Of a DNA stretch of 64,000 bases, positions 8,589 to 15,854 are shown in pieces. The notes below the pieces were generated by a model that did no database searches, was not told the origin of the DNA, and saw nothing but the letters and a program-made list of their open reading frames with translations. The stretch lies in the NCBI RefSeq assembly GCF_001612725.1, contig NZ_BDAZ01000019.1, forward strand, positions 62,001 to 126,000. The letters run 5' to 3'. The position numbers were made by a program, and so were the translations under genes. The DNA comes from Nocardia anaemiae NBRC 100462. Its GTDB lineage: Bacteria; Actinomycetota; Actinomycetes; Mycobacteriales; Mycobacteriaceae. Within the stretch, counting starts at the first letter, position 1. Every line of letters begins with the position of its first letter.

Positions 8589-9590
8589 TCATTCATAGGT
8601 GACCCGGACCGTATCGGTGACCGGCACCGCCTGACAGGCCAGTACATAGCCGTCGGCCAAGTCTTCGCGTTCCAGAACTTCATTGCGCAGCAACTTCACT
8701 TCGCCGTCCACGACACGACAGACACATGCGCTACACGCGCCCTCGCGGCAGGAGTACGGAGGTTCCATGCCGCGCGCGAGCAGCACATCGAGTAGTACGG
8801 TATTGCGCGGCCAGTCGAATTCGCTTGTGGTGCCGTCCAGTTCCACCTCGACCACGGCAGCGTCGTCGGTGTCTTCGACCGCGGTTTCGGCGAAGGGATC
8901 ACCGGAGAGCGAGACGAATTTCTCGACGTGCACCCGGTCCATGCCCAGGCTGTCGGCGGCTGTGACGACAGCGTCCATGAAAGGTGCTGGGCCACAGACG
9001 AATAGCTCGCGCTCGGTCCATGGTGTGAGCAAAGCGGTCAGCGGGGGCACCGACAGTAAGCCCTGAACAGACTCCAGCCAATGCAGCACAACGAGCCGGT
9101 TCGGGTGCTCGGCGGTCAATGATTTCAGTTCATCGGCGAAGATCACCGATTCCTCGTCGCGATTGGCGTAGATCAGCGTGCACCGTCCAGTGCCCTGCGC
9201 TAATACCGATTTCAGGATGGACAGCATCGGTGTTATCCCGCTACCCGCAGCCAACAGCAGCAGATCGGTGTCGAGCGAATCGGGTGTGAAAATTCCCGCG
9301 GGTGGCAAGCCGTCGATCGTCATGCCGGAAACAGCGTTGTCGCACAGCCAGTTCGAAGCGTATCCGCTCGCCGTTCGCTTGACGGTGACCGCGAGTCGGC
9401 CCTCGTGCGGCGCACTGGACAGTGAGTACGAGCGTGCCACCCAACCGGTTTGTTCGCTGGGTATCCGCAGTGTCAGAAACTGGCCTGGACGATAAGGGAG
9501 TTGCCGCTCCGGTTCGGCGACCATCTCCAGCGTGACCGCATCCCGGGTTTCGGCGATTACTCGAACGACTCGCAGCGTTACCGCACTCAC
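8589..9590 (-). CDS. kshB: 3-ketosteroid 9alpha-hydroxylase reductase component (KshB-like)
   Basis: 333 residues: FAD-binding barrel ('ARSYSLSSAP', residues ~50-60), NAD-binding domain ('LLLAAGSGITPMLSIL', 'FVCGPAPFMD'), and a C-terminal plant-type [2Fe-2S] ferredoxin ('CREGACSACVC' plus a distal Cys in 'LACQAV'). It passes electrons from NADH to the Rieske oxygenase KshA. The GTG start at 9590 overlaps the preceding stop by 4 bp (GTGA), so translation is coupled. Similar reductases serve other Rieske oxygenases; the KshA neighbour supports this name. Confidence 0.85.
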   Translation of the reverse strand: MSAVTLRVVRVIAETRDAVTLEMVAEPERQLPYRPGQFLTLRIPSEQTGWVARSYSLSSAPHEGRLAVTVKRTASGYASNWLCDNAVSGMTIDGLPPAGIFTPDSLDTDLLLLAAGSGITPMLSILKSVLAQGTGRCTLIYANRDEESVIFADELKSLTAEHPNRLVVLHWLESVQGLLSVPPLTALLTPWTERELFVCGPAPFMDAVVTAADSLGMDRVHVEKFVSLSGDPFAETAVEDTDDAAVVEVELDGTTSEFDWPRNTVLLDVLLARGMEPPYSCREGACSACVCRVVDGEVKLLRNEVLEREDLADGYVLACQAVPVTDTVRVTYE

Positions 9591-9814
9591 AGCAGATCCC
9601 CGTCACGGGTACTCAACCCGACTTCGCCTGCGGTGACCGCCTTTTCGATGCTGTCGCGCAATGCCGCGCACCCGCGCACGGGGCCGCCGTCATTGCGAGT
9701 GAACTCGGCACACTGCGCACGGGCGGCGGAACTCCACTGCACACTGGTGTGCGCGGGGCTGAATTTGACCACCGACACCTGATTTCGGCAGGTATGGCAG
9801 GTGATGAAATCCAT
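9587..9814 (-). CDS. 75-residue cysteine-containing protein in the kshA-kshB operon
   Basis: It starts MDFITCHTCRNQ and has cysteines at 6, 9, 35 and 49 plus His7, so it could hold one metal. The rest is polar and has no membrane segment. I know no characterised family. It begins 11 bp after the kshA stop, and its stop overlaps the kshB start, so all three should be made together. The open frame extends upstream to 10009, but that part is antisense-like sequence inside kshA. Role unknown; an accessory to Rieske or ferredoxin electron transfer is a guess. Confidence 0.7.
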   Translation of the reverse strand: MDFITCHTCRNQVSVVKFSPAHTSVQWSSAARAQCAEFTRNDGGPVRGCAALRDSIEKAVTAGEVGLSTRDGDLL

Positions 9815-9825
9815 GACAGATCCGT

Positions 9826-10959
9826 TCAGGCGTCCGCGCGCTGCGCGGCCAGATTCTCGGCGACCTCGGCCTCCCACGCCGTGACGGCACGGGTGGTGTC
9901 GACCTCGAATTCGAAACGGTCGGTCATCTTCGACTCCACCTCGGCGATATCGGTGTAGAACTGCTCGTACCAGCGTCGCAGCTGATAGACCGGCCCGTCC
10001 TCCTCGCACAGCAGCGGATTGTCGATGCGGGTCTTGCGTTCCCAGATCGCCACATCCTGCTCGAAACCGCGCCCGAGTCCATTGGCGAACCGCACCGCCA
10101 TCGCATCGGCCTCCTCCGGCGACAGGCCCGGCAGCTTCTTCACGATCGCGCCGTACTGCAGCACGAACTTCGTGGGCGAAACCGGATAGTGACAGTTGAT
10201 GAGCACGGATTCGACCGTCTGCCCGCTGGATTCGTTGACGAGGTAATCGATCATGTAGGAGGGGCCGTAGTAGTGCGCCTCCGAATGCAGCGTGTTCCCC
10301 GCGCCCGCCTCCTTGGCCAATTCACCGTGGACGTCCGCGCGTCCGATCGAGGTCATGTACTGACTGGCGATATGACCCTCGAAGACATTCTTGAAGTAGG
10401 TCGGAAATGCGAAGTGCACGTAGAAGAAATGCGCCATATCCACCACGTTGTCGATGACCTCGCGGCAGTTCGCGCCCTCGATGGTGATCTGGTTCCAGGT
10501 CCAGTCGCTCCATTCGTCACTGAACGCGCCCTCGATGCGGGGGATAATGATATCCGCGGGCGGCGGGTTGCCTTCCGGATCGTTCCAGATGAACAGTTGC
10601 CGGTTCTGCTCCAGCGTGATCCAGGATTTGGTGCGGGCCAGCGGCGGTACCCGGCGCGCGTAAGGGATTGCGGCGCAACGGCCATTGCCCCGCCAGCGCC
10701 AATCGTGGAACGGGCAGGCAATGGAATCGCCCTTGATGATGCCGTCACCGAGGTTGCCGCCCATGTGTCGGCAGTAGGCATCGAGCACATTGAGCGTGCC
10801 GTCCGCGCTCGCGAAGACCACCAGTTCGGTGCCGAAGATTTCGATGGTGTGCGGTTTGCCGTCGCGGAAGCTGTCGGCAAGGCCGACACAGTGCCAACCG
10901 CGGGCATACCGGGTGGGCGGGGCGCCGGTGTCGATCACGCGCACCTGATCGTCGGTCAT
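9826..10959 (-). CDS. kshA: 3-ketosteroid 9alpha-hydroxylase oxygenase component (KshA-like)
   Basis: 377-residue Rieske non-heme iron oxygenase. The Rieske ligands are Cys63, His65, Cys82 and His85 ('CRHMGG...CPFHDWRW'). The mononuclear iron site is the 'DMAHFFYVHF' segment with His177 and His182. It matches mycobacterial KshA, from memory, along its whole length, including 'PTYFKNVFEGHIASQY' and 'YQLRRWYEQFY'. KshA hydroxylates C9 of 3-ketosteroids; with KstD activity this opens ring B. The ATG follows a GGAGG site. It is upstream of the small gene and kshB in one operon. Actinomycetes often carry several KshA paralogues with different side-chain preferences, so the exact substrate is open. 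Confidence 0.9.
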   Translation of the reverse strand: MTDDQVRVIDTGAPPTRYARGWHCVGLADSFRDGKPHTIEIFGTELVVFASADGTLNVLDAYCRHMGGNLGDGIIKGDSIACPFHDWRWRGNGRCAAIPYARRVPPLARTKSWITLEQNRQLFIWNDPEGNPPPADIIIPRIEGAFSDEWSDWTWNQITIEGANCREVIDNVVDMAHFFYVHFAFPTYFKNVFEGHIASQYMTSIGRADVHGELAKEAGAGNTLHSEAHYYGPSYMIDYLVNESSGQTVESVLINCHYPVSPTKFVLQYGAIVKKLPGLSPEEADAMAVRFANGLGRGFEQDVAIWERKTRIDNPLLCEEDGPVYQLRRWYEQFYTDIAEVESKMTDRFEFEVDTTRAVTAWEAEVAENLAAQRADA

Positions 10960-11051
10960 GGTTCCTCCACGTTCGTCGGGGTGTCATTTCGATGGTTCGG
11001 CGCGCTGATGGGCGCGCAAAGGAGTGGTCTCACTGGTCGGGAGACGGTTCA

Positions 11052-11525
11052 TCACGTGGTAAGGCGCTCGAATCCGGAGCGGTAGAACAGGAGTGGATCG
11101 GCGTCGCGGCCTGCGCCGAGTGCGGTGACATGGCCGATGACGATGGTGTGGTCGCCGCCGTCCAACTCCCCACCGAGCTCGCAATCGATCCACGCGATGG
11201 AACCATCCAGTAGCGGTGAACCGTTGGGGGAGCGGCTCCAATCGAGACCGTCGAATTTGTCCGGACCGCTGCGGCCGAGCTGTCTGCACACCTGCTCCTG
11301 ATCGGCGGCGAGCACATTCACGCAGAACTTGTGTGCCGTCCGGATCCGCGGCCACGTGGTCGAGGTCCGCGCCGGGAACAGCGCAACAGCAGGCGGATCC
11401 AGCGATAGTGCGGAGAAGGACTGGCAGGCGAACCCGACGGGTTGGGTGCCGTCCAGGGCGGTGATCGCGGTGACTCCGGTCGCGAACCGGCCGAGGACGG
11501 CCTTGAAGTCGAGTGCGACGGCCAT
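11052..11525 (-). CDS. HsaB-like flavin reductase
   Basis: 157-residue flavin reductase domain protein. 'LGRFATGVTAITALDG' and 'GFACQSFSALSLDPPAVALFPA' bind flavin, and 'FCVNVLAADQEQVCRQLG' is typical of the HpaC/HsaB group. It supplies reduced FMN or FAD to a two-component monooxygenase such as HsaA. No HsaA partner is in the window, so it may serve an enzyme encoded elsewhere. The ATG at 11525 has TAGGAGCG before it. It precedes kshA by 92 bp and may head the operon. An IclR-type motif lies just upstream. Confidence 0.83.
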   Translation of the reverse strand: MAVALDFKAVLGRFATGVTAITALDGTQPVGFACQSFSALSLDPPAVALFPARTSTTWPRIRTAHKFCVNVLAADQEQVCRQLGRSGPDKFDGLDWSRSPNGSPLLDGSIAWIDCELGGELDGGDHTIVIGHVTALGAGRDADPLLFYRSGFERLTT

Positions 11526-11532
11526 GGCGCTC

Positions 11533-11553
11533 CTAGTTTCTATTAGAAATATT
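11533..11553 (-). promoter_or_regulatory. IclR-type motif, copy A (flavin reductase)
   Basis: Read on the minus strand it contains CTAATAGAAA, with TTCTAATAGAA (11539-11549) as an 11-bp odd-centred palindrome. It lies 8 bp upstream of the flavin reductase ATG. The 10-mer recurs exactly in copy C and with one change in copy B. It could act as an operator of the neighbouring IclR. Confidence 0.5.
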
Positions 11554-11717
11554 CCGTTTCGCCATGAAGGTACGCGGCGTGCGCGGTGGGCTGTCAATGA
11601 TCGGTTCCGGCTACCGAGAAGATCCGTAGCGATCTCCGTAGTTTCCGGGATTCGACGCCGTTCGCCTGACGGCACTGTGATTGGGGACACAAGAAGGTAT
11701 GCCGAAAACGGACATGC

Positions 11718-11737
11718 CTAATCGAAATACTTCTAAG
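11718..11737 (+). promoter_or_regulatory. IclR-type motif, copy B (iclR promoter)
   Basis: CTAATCGAAATACTTCTAAG matches copy C at 17 of the first 18 positions. The inner GAAATACTTC resembles the classical IclR operator core. A possible -10 (TATGGG) follows at 11741, so binding here would overlap the promoter and could give autoregulation. Confidence 0.55.
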
Positions 11738-11766
11738 CTGTATGGGCTACACAATGGAGGTGCGCC

Positions 11767-12609
11767 ATGACGGTCGAGGTGCTGACCGGTCCGGGATCCG
11801 ACGAGCTGTTATCGGGTCCGGGGCGTCCGACCACCCGGCCCACGCAGCCGCCGGTTTCCATGATCGAGCGAATGACGCTGATCCTAGACGCTTTCGACGG
11901 TTCGACACCGACTCTGACGCTGCTCGGTTTGGCCGAGCGAACCGGTCTGCCGCGGTCCACCGTGCACCGCATCCTGGACCAGATGATCCGGCTGCGCTGG
12001 TTGGCGCACGCGCCCGGCGGCTATCGACTCGGCCTGCGTCCGTTGGAACTCGGCGGACTCGCCGCCGACCATCACGAGATTCGCGATGTGGTGAGTCCGC
12101 TGCTACACGATCTGTGTCAGCGCACCGGCATGGTGGGCCACCTCGGCGTGCTCGACGGACGCGAGGTGCTTTACCTGGACAAGGCCGGTGGCCGCTACGC
12201 CGCGAGCATCCCGACTCGCCTCGGCGGCCGGATGCCCGCACACAGTACGGCCATTGGCAAGGCGATGCTGGCCTCGCTGGAGCCGAGCATTATCGAGACC
12301 TCCTTCCGGGATCGGTTGCCGCAATTGACGCCGCGAACCATCTGCGACCGGGCGGAACTGCACCGCGAGCTGACCCGGATCCGCCATCGGCAGGGCATCG
12401 CCGTGGACAACGAGGAATCGGTGACCGGAATCTCCTGCGTCGCGGTACCGATTCGGGGGCGCGGCGCCGCAGTGGGTGCGCTGTCACTGTCCGGCCAAAT
12501 CGGCGGCGACCGAACAGCCTTGGACACCGCCCGTTTGGCACGAGTGCTGGTCGAGGTCGCACACGAGGCCGGACGCGCCCTCTTCCCCCGACACGCCAGA
12601 TGGCGCTGA
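11767..12609 (+). CDS. IclR-family transcriptional regulator
   Basis: 280 residues with a full IclR architecture. N-terminal winged HTH ('LLGLAERTGLPRSTVHRILDQM', about residues 52-73) and C-terminal effector domain with 'GREVLYLDKAGG', 'PAHSTAIGKAMLA', 'VDNEESVTGISCVAVPI'. The start has GGAGG 7 nt upstream. It is divergent from the flavin reductase/ksh block and 130 bp from its own motif-bearing promoter, so it is the best candidate regulator for that block and for ribBA at 14444. The effector is probably a pathway intermediate; this is inference. Confidence 0.88.
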   Translation: MTVEVLTGPGSDELLSGPGRPTTRPTQPPVSMIERMTLILDAFDGSTPTLTLLGLAERTGLPRSTVHRILDQMIRLRWLAHAPGGYRLGLRPLELGGLAADHHEIRDVVSPLLHDLCQRTGMVGHLGVLDGREVLYLDKAGGRYAASIPTRLGGRMPAHSTAIGKAMLASLEPSIIETSFRDRLPQLTPRTICDRAELHRELTRIRHRQGIAVDNEESVTGISCVAVPIRGRGAAVGALSLSGQIGGDRTALDTARLARVLVEVAHEAGRALFPRHARWR

Positions 12610-12658
12610 TCTCCGTTGCGTCGCAATACACCTCGCCGCCGCTGTCGCACGCCCAGGG

Positions 12659-12694
12659 CCTATCTCGCACATGGTGTGCCCTATGCGAGGTAGG
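12659..12694. terminator. Possible terminator hairpin between iclR and hemC
   Basis: Arms CCTATCTCGCA (12659-12669) and TGCGAGGTAGG (12684-12694) pair with one G-U and a 14-nt loop. It lies between the convergent IclR and hemC genes. No U-tract is present. Confidence 0.4.
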
Positions 12695-12720
12695 CAGTGG
12701 GTATGCGACAGCAGGAGCGT

Positions 12721-13650
12721 TCAGTGCGGGATCGAGTCGATGATCGCGCGTGCGCCCTGGCGCAGCAGGTCCGCGCCGACGAAGAAGCCGAGGGCGCTCG
12801 GGTCCTCCGGGACGCCCCAGTGTTTGGCGTCCAGCCATTGGCTGCCGTCGAGGTTGAAGACCTTGCCGTGCAAGGTGAGTCGTCCGGTGGGGTCGGTCGT
12901 CGCATGCCCGGCGATCGGGGAGTTGCAGTGTCCCTGCAGTGCGTGCAGCATCGCCCGCTCGGCATCGGCATGGCGGTGGGTGGCCGGATCGTCCAGGCGC
13001 GCACCGAGATCGAGCAGTTGGGTGTCGTCGTCGCGGCACTGCAGTGCGATCACGCCGGCCCCGATCGGCGGGCACATGGTGTCCAGGTCGAGGGTTTCGG
13101 TGATCCGGTGCGTCTGGTCGACGCGGTGCAGGCCGGAGACGGCCGCGATCAGCACGTCGATGTGCCCCTCTTCGAGGCGCGCCAATCGGGTATTGACATT
13201 GCCGCGCAACGGTTTCACCGCGAGATGCGGATAGTGCAGCCGCAGCTGTGCGGTCCGGCGCACCGAGCTGGTACCGACGACCGTGCCCTCGGGCAGTTCG
13301 GCCAGTGGTGCGCCGGTGCGGGTGATCACCGCATCGTGCACGTCCTCGCGCGGCAGATAGCCCGCGAAGGCGAGCCCTTCCGGCACCGGAATATCACCGG
13401 GAATGTCCTTGAGGCAGTGCACCGCCAGATCCGCCTCGTCATCGAGCAGTGCCCGATCGATCTCCTTGACGAAGGCGCCCTTACCGCCGAGCTTGGACAG
13501 ATCGCCCATCCACCGATCGCCCGCCGTGGTTACCTTGACCAGCTCGCTCTCGACGCCGAGCCCGGCCAGCAGTCCGGCGACCTGTTCGGCCTGAGCCAGG
13601 GCCATCGGGCTGGATCGGGTGGCGATCCGAATAATGCGCGTACGCGACAT
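12721..13650 (-). CDS. hemC: Hydroxymethylbilane synthase (porphobilinogen deaminase)
   Basis: 309 residues. It polymerises four porphobilinogens to hydroxymethylbilane in tetrapyrrole synthesis. Landmarks: N-terminal 'RIATRSSPMALAQAEQV', 'DLAVHCLKDIP', 'GTSSVRRTAQLR', 'RGNVNTRLARLE', and the dipyrromethane cofactor cysteine in 'GHCNSPIAGHA'. All key segments look intact. The gene stands alone here, away from hemA/hemD/hemB, which normally surround hemC in actinomycetes. It may be a second copy, or hemC may have moved in this lineage. It is divergent from the PadR gene. Confidence 0.92.
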   Translation of the reverse strand: MSRTRIIRIATRSSPMALAQAEQVAGLLAGLGVESELVKVTTAGDRWMGDLSKLGGKGAFVKEIDRALLDDEADLAVHCLKDIPGDIPVPEGLAFAGYLPREDVHDAVITRTGAPLAELPEGTVVGTSSVRRTAQLRLHYPHLAVKPLRGNVNTRLARLEEGHIDVLIAAVSGLHRVDQTHRITETLDLDTMCPPIGAGVIALQCRDDDTQLLDLGARLDDPATHRHADAERAMLHALQGHCNSPIAGHATTDPTGRLTLHGKVFNLDGSQWLDAKHWGVPEDPSALGFFVGADLLRQGARAIIDSIPH

Positions 13651-13713
13651 GCGGCGAGACTACTCCCGGCGTCAGCGCGCCGATCACCGGGGCGTGTCCC
13701 ACTCAGCCGGACT

Positions 13714-13751
13714 TTGCACCCGAAATATGCCTAAGCGGTATAGTCCCATCG
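13714..13751 (+). promoter_or_regulatory. Promoter of the PadR gene, probably leaderless
   Basis: TTGCAC (13714-13719) and TATAGT (13739-13744) are spaced by 19 bp. The GTG of the PadR gene is at 13751, where transcription would start, and no ribosome site precedes it. This fits a leaderless mRNA, common in actinomycetes. Confidence 0.5.
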
Positions 13752-14383
13752 TGACCGAAGCGAAGTCTCCGGCGAGCCCCGGGGTGCCCGACCTGCCGAC
13801 GACGAGTTGGGCCGTGCTCGGCATGCTCTCGCACGCCGACGAACTCTCCGGCTACGACCTGAAGAAATGGGCCGACTGGAGCCTCCAATTCTTCTATTGG
13901 AGTCCATCGTTCAGCCAGATCTACGCCGAGCTCAAACGCCTCGAGAAACATGGTTACGCCACCTCGCGCACGGTGCTGCAGGACGACGGCGTGCGCGGTA
14001 AGCGCATGTACGCCATTACCGAGAGCGGTCGCGCGGCGGCGGCGCAGTGGGTCAACCACGCACCGGTGGAGGCGCCGGTGCTCAAGCACAGTGTCATGTT
14101 GCGGGCCTGGCTGGGGCATCTCGCCGAACCGGACCGATTGCGCGAAATCCTCTCCGAGCACATCGAATACGCGGAGCGGATGCGCAAACTGGCCGAGGTC
14201 GATGCCGAGGGGGCCGACGAGAATCCGAATTGGGCCTATCCGGGCGCGGTATTGCGCTGGTGCATACGGCATTACGAAGCCGAGCGCGATTTCGCCGAAG
14301 CGCTGCTCGCCGACGTGGACAAACTCGCCACAAAGCCCGCTCCGAAGAAGTCCGCGAAGGGTAGAGCGCGCCGCGCTTCCTGA
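13751..14383 (+). CDS. PadR-family transcriptional regulator
   Basis: 210 residues. N-terminal PadR winged helix ('TTSWAVLGMLSHADELSGYDLKKWAD' to 'SQIYAELKRLEKHGYATSR') and a C-terminal four-helix Vir_act_alpha_C region that mediates dimer contacts. Its C-terminus is basic and lysine-rich ('APKKSAKGRARR'). I placed the start at the GTG at 13751; an in-frame ATG at 13727 is possible. It lies 60 bp upstream of ribBA on the same strand and is divergent from hemC, so either could be its target. Confidence 0.82.
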   Translation: MTEAKSPASPGVPDLPTTSWAVLGMLSHADELSGYDLKKWADWSLQFFYWSPSFSQIYAELKRLEKHGYATSRTVLQDDGVRGKRMYAITESGRAAAAQWVNHAPVEAPVLKHSVMLRAWLGHLAEPDRLREILSEHIEYAERMRKLAEVDAEGADENPNWAYPGAVLRWCIRHYEAERDFAEALLADVDKLATKPAPKKSAKGRARRAS

Positions 14384-14417
14384 TCCCGCTCACTGAGCGG
14401 GATTGCGCTTGCTATGA

Positions 14418-14439
14418 CTAATAGAAATACTTCTACTAG
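14418..14439 (+). promoter_or_regulatory. IclR-type motif, copy C (ribBA promoter)
   Basis: The site begins CTAATAGAAATACTTCTA and continues to CTAG. It holds the inverted repeat TAGAA-ATAC-TTCTA. It ends 4 bp before the ribBA ATG and matches copy B at 17 of 18 positions although the two are 2.7 kb apart. Confidence 0.55.
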
Positions 14440-14443
14440 TTAT

Positions 14444-15697
14444 ATGCGCACCGAATTCGCACCGCAGCGTCCGCTGGACACGATCGAGACGGCACTGACC
14501 GCCCTCGCCGCGGGCGGCATGGTCGTGGTCGTAGACGATGAAGATCGGGAGAACGAGGGTGATCTGGTCCTCGCGGCCGCATCCGCGACGCCCGAGGCCA
14601 TCGCCTTCATGGTCCGCCACACCAGCGGGGTGCTGTGCGCACCGCTGCCCGGCACGGATCTGGATCGGCTCCAGCTACCGCCCATGACACCGGTCAACGA
14701 GGACCCCAAGGGCACGGCCTATACCGTGTCCGTGGACGCGGCTTCCGGTGTGAGCACCGGGATTTCGGCCGCCGACCGCGCCCACACCGTGCGTACGCTT
14801 GCGGATCCGCGCACCACACCGGACGAACTGACCAGACCCGGCCACGTGTTCCCCTTGCGCGCACACCCCAGCGGTGTGCTCGGCCGCGCGGGCCACACCG
14901 AGGCCGCCGTCGACCTGACCCGGCTGGCCGGACTGCGCCCGGCAGGTGTCATCGCCGAAGTCGTGAACGACGACGGCTCGATGGCCCGGCTGCCGCAACT
15001 GCTCGACTTCGCCGAAACCCATGGACTACCGATCATTTCCATCGCCGATCTGATCGCCTACCGCCGCCGTGCCGAACGCACCTTGACCAGGGTCGTGGAG
15101 ACCCGCTTGCCCACTCGATACGGCGAATTCCGCGTCATCGGATACTGCGACGACGTCTCCGGTACCGAAACCCTCGCACTGGTTTTCGGTGCGCCCGGCC
15201 GCGAATCCGTACTGACCCGGCTGCATTCGGAATGCCTCACCGGTGACGCGCTCGGCTCGCTGCGCTGCGACTGCGGCGACCAACTCGACGCCGCATTGCG
15301 CGCGGTCGCCGAGGAGGGCAGCGGCGTGGTCGTCTACCTGCGCGGACAGGAGGGGCGGGGCATCGGATTGCTGAACAAGTTGCGTGCGTACGAATTACAG
15401 GATCACGGTGCCGATACCGTCGAAGCGAATCTCGCACTCGGGTTGCCGGTCGATGCCCGTAGGTATGCGGCGGGTGCGCAGGTGTTCGCCGATCTCGGTA
15501 TCCGGTCGGTTCGGCTGCTCAGCAACAACCCGGCCAAACAGGCGGACCTGGAACAATACGGGGTCACGGTGGTGCGGCGGCTGCCGCTGCAGGCGACGCC
15601 GAGCGAACACAACATCCGCTACCTGCGCGCCAAGCGCGATCGGATGGATCATCAACTCTCGGGTGTGGACGCCGAACCGGCAAGGGCCACCTCTTGA
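14444..15697 (+). CDS. ribBA: Bifunctional DHBP synthase / GTP cyclohydrolase II
   Basis: 417 residues. The N-terminal RibB domain (about 1-200) has the acidic '[12 protein letters not shown]' and '[10 protein letters not shown]'. The C-terminal RibA domain has the zinc cysteines in '[18 protein letters not shown]' and '[16 protein letters not shown]'. It would make both riboflavin precursors, from ribulose 5-phosphate and from GTP. Active-site segments look complete. The '[10 protein letters not shown]' region departs from the usual 'DxRxYGIGAQ'. No other rib gene is nearby, so this is probably an extra copy under its own control. An ATG at 14414 inside the motif is in frame but less likely. 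Confidence 0.9.
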   Translation: MRTEFAPQRPLDTIETALTALAAGGMVVVVDDEDRENEGDLVLAAASATPEAIAFMVRHTSGVLCAPLPGTDLDRLQLPPMTPVNEDPKGTAYTVSVDAASGVSTGISAADRAHTVRTLADPRTTPDELTRPGHVFPLRAHPSGVLGRAGHTEAAVDLTRLAGLRPAGVIAEVVNDDGSMARLPQLLDFAETHGLPIISIADLIAYRRRAERTLTRVVETRLPTRYGEFRVIGYCDDVSGTETLALVFGAPGRESVLTRLHSECLTGDALGSLRCDCGDQLDAALRAVAEEGSGVVVYLRGQEGRGIGLLNKLRAYELQDHGADTVEANLALGLPVDARRYAAGAQVFADLGIRSVRLLSNNPAKQADLEQYGVTVVRRLPLQATPSEHNIRYLRAKRDRMDHQLSGVDAEPARATS

Positions 15698-15818
15698 TAA
15701 CGGATCTTTTCCGATCTGCGTCGTCGAATGCTGGCTATTTGCCATGAGATTGCCGGTGTGTGCCTGTTTCACTACGGAGATTTTTCGTTCGAGTCATGCC
15801 GCGCGGGTCGGCCTGCTT

Positions 15819-15835
15819 TCCTGATGGAGTCAGGA
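15819..15835. repeat. Small inverted repeat upstream of the expansin-like gene
   Basis: TCCTGA (15819-15824) and TCAGGA (15830-15835) are perfect inverted copies separated by 5 bp, 20 bp before the gene start. It may be an operator or the 5' hairpin of the mRNA. Confidence 0.35.
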
Positions 15836-15854
15836 TGGAGAGTCCGCGAGTTGG

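Noticed and set aside
10960..11051. KstR box upstream of kshA
   Set aside because: I looked for TnnAACnnGTTnnA in the gap and upstream of the flavin reductase and did not see one.
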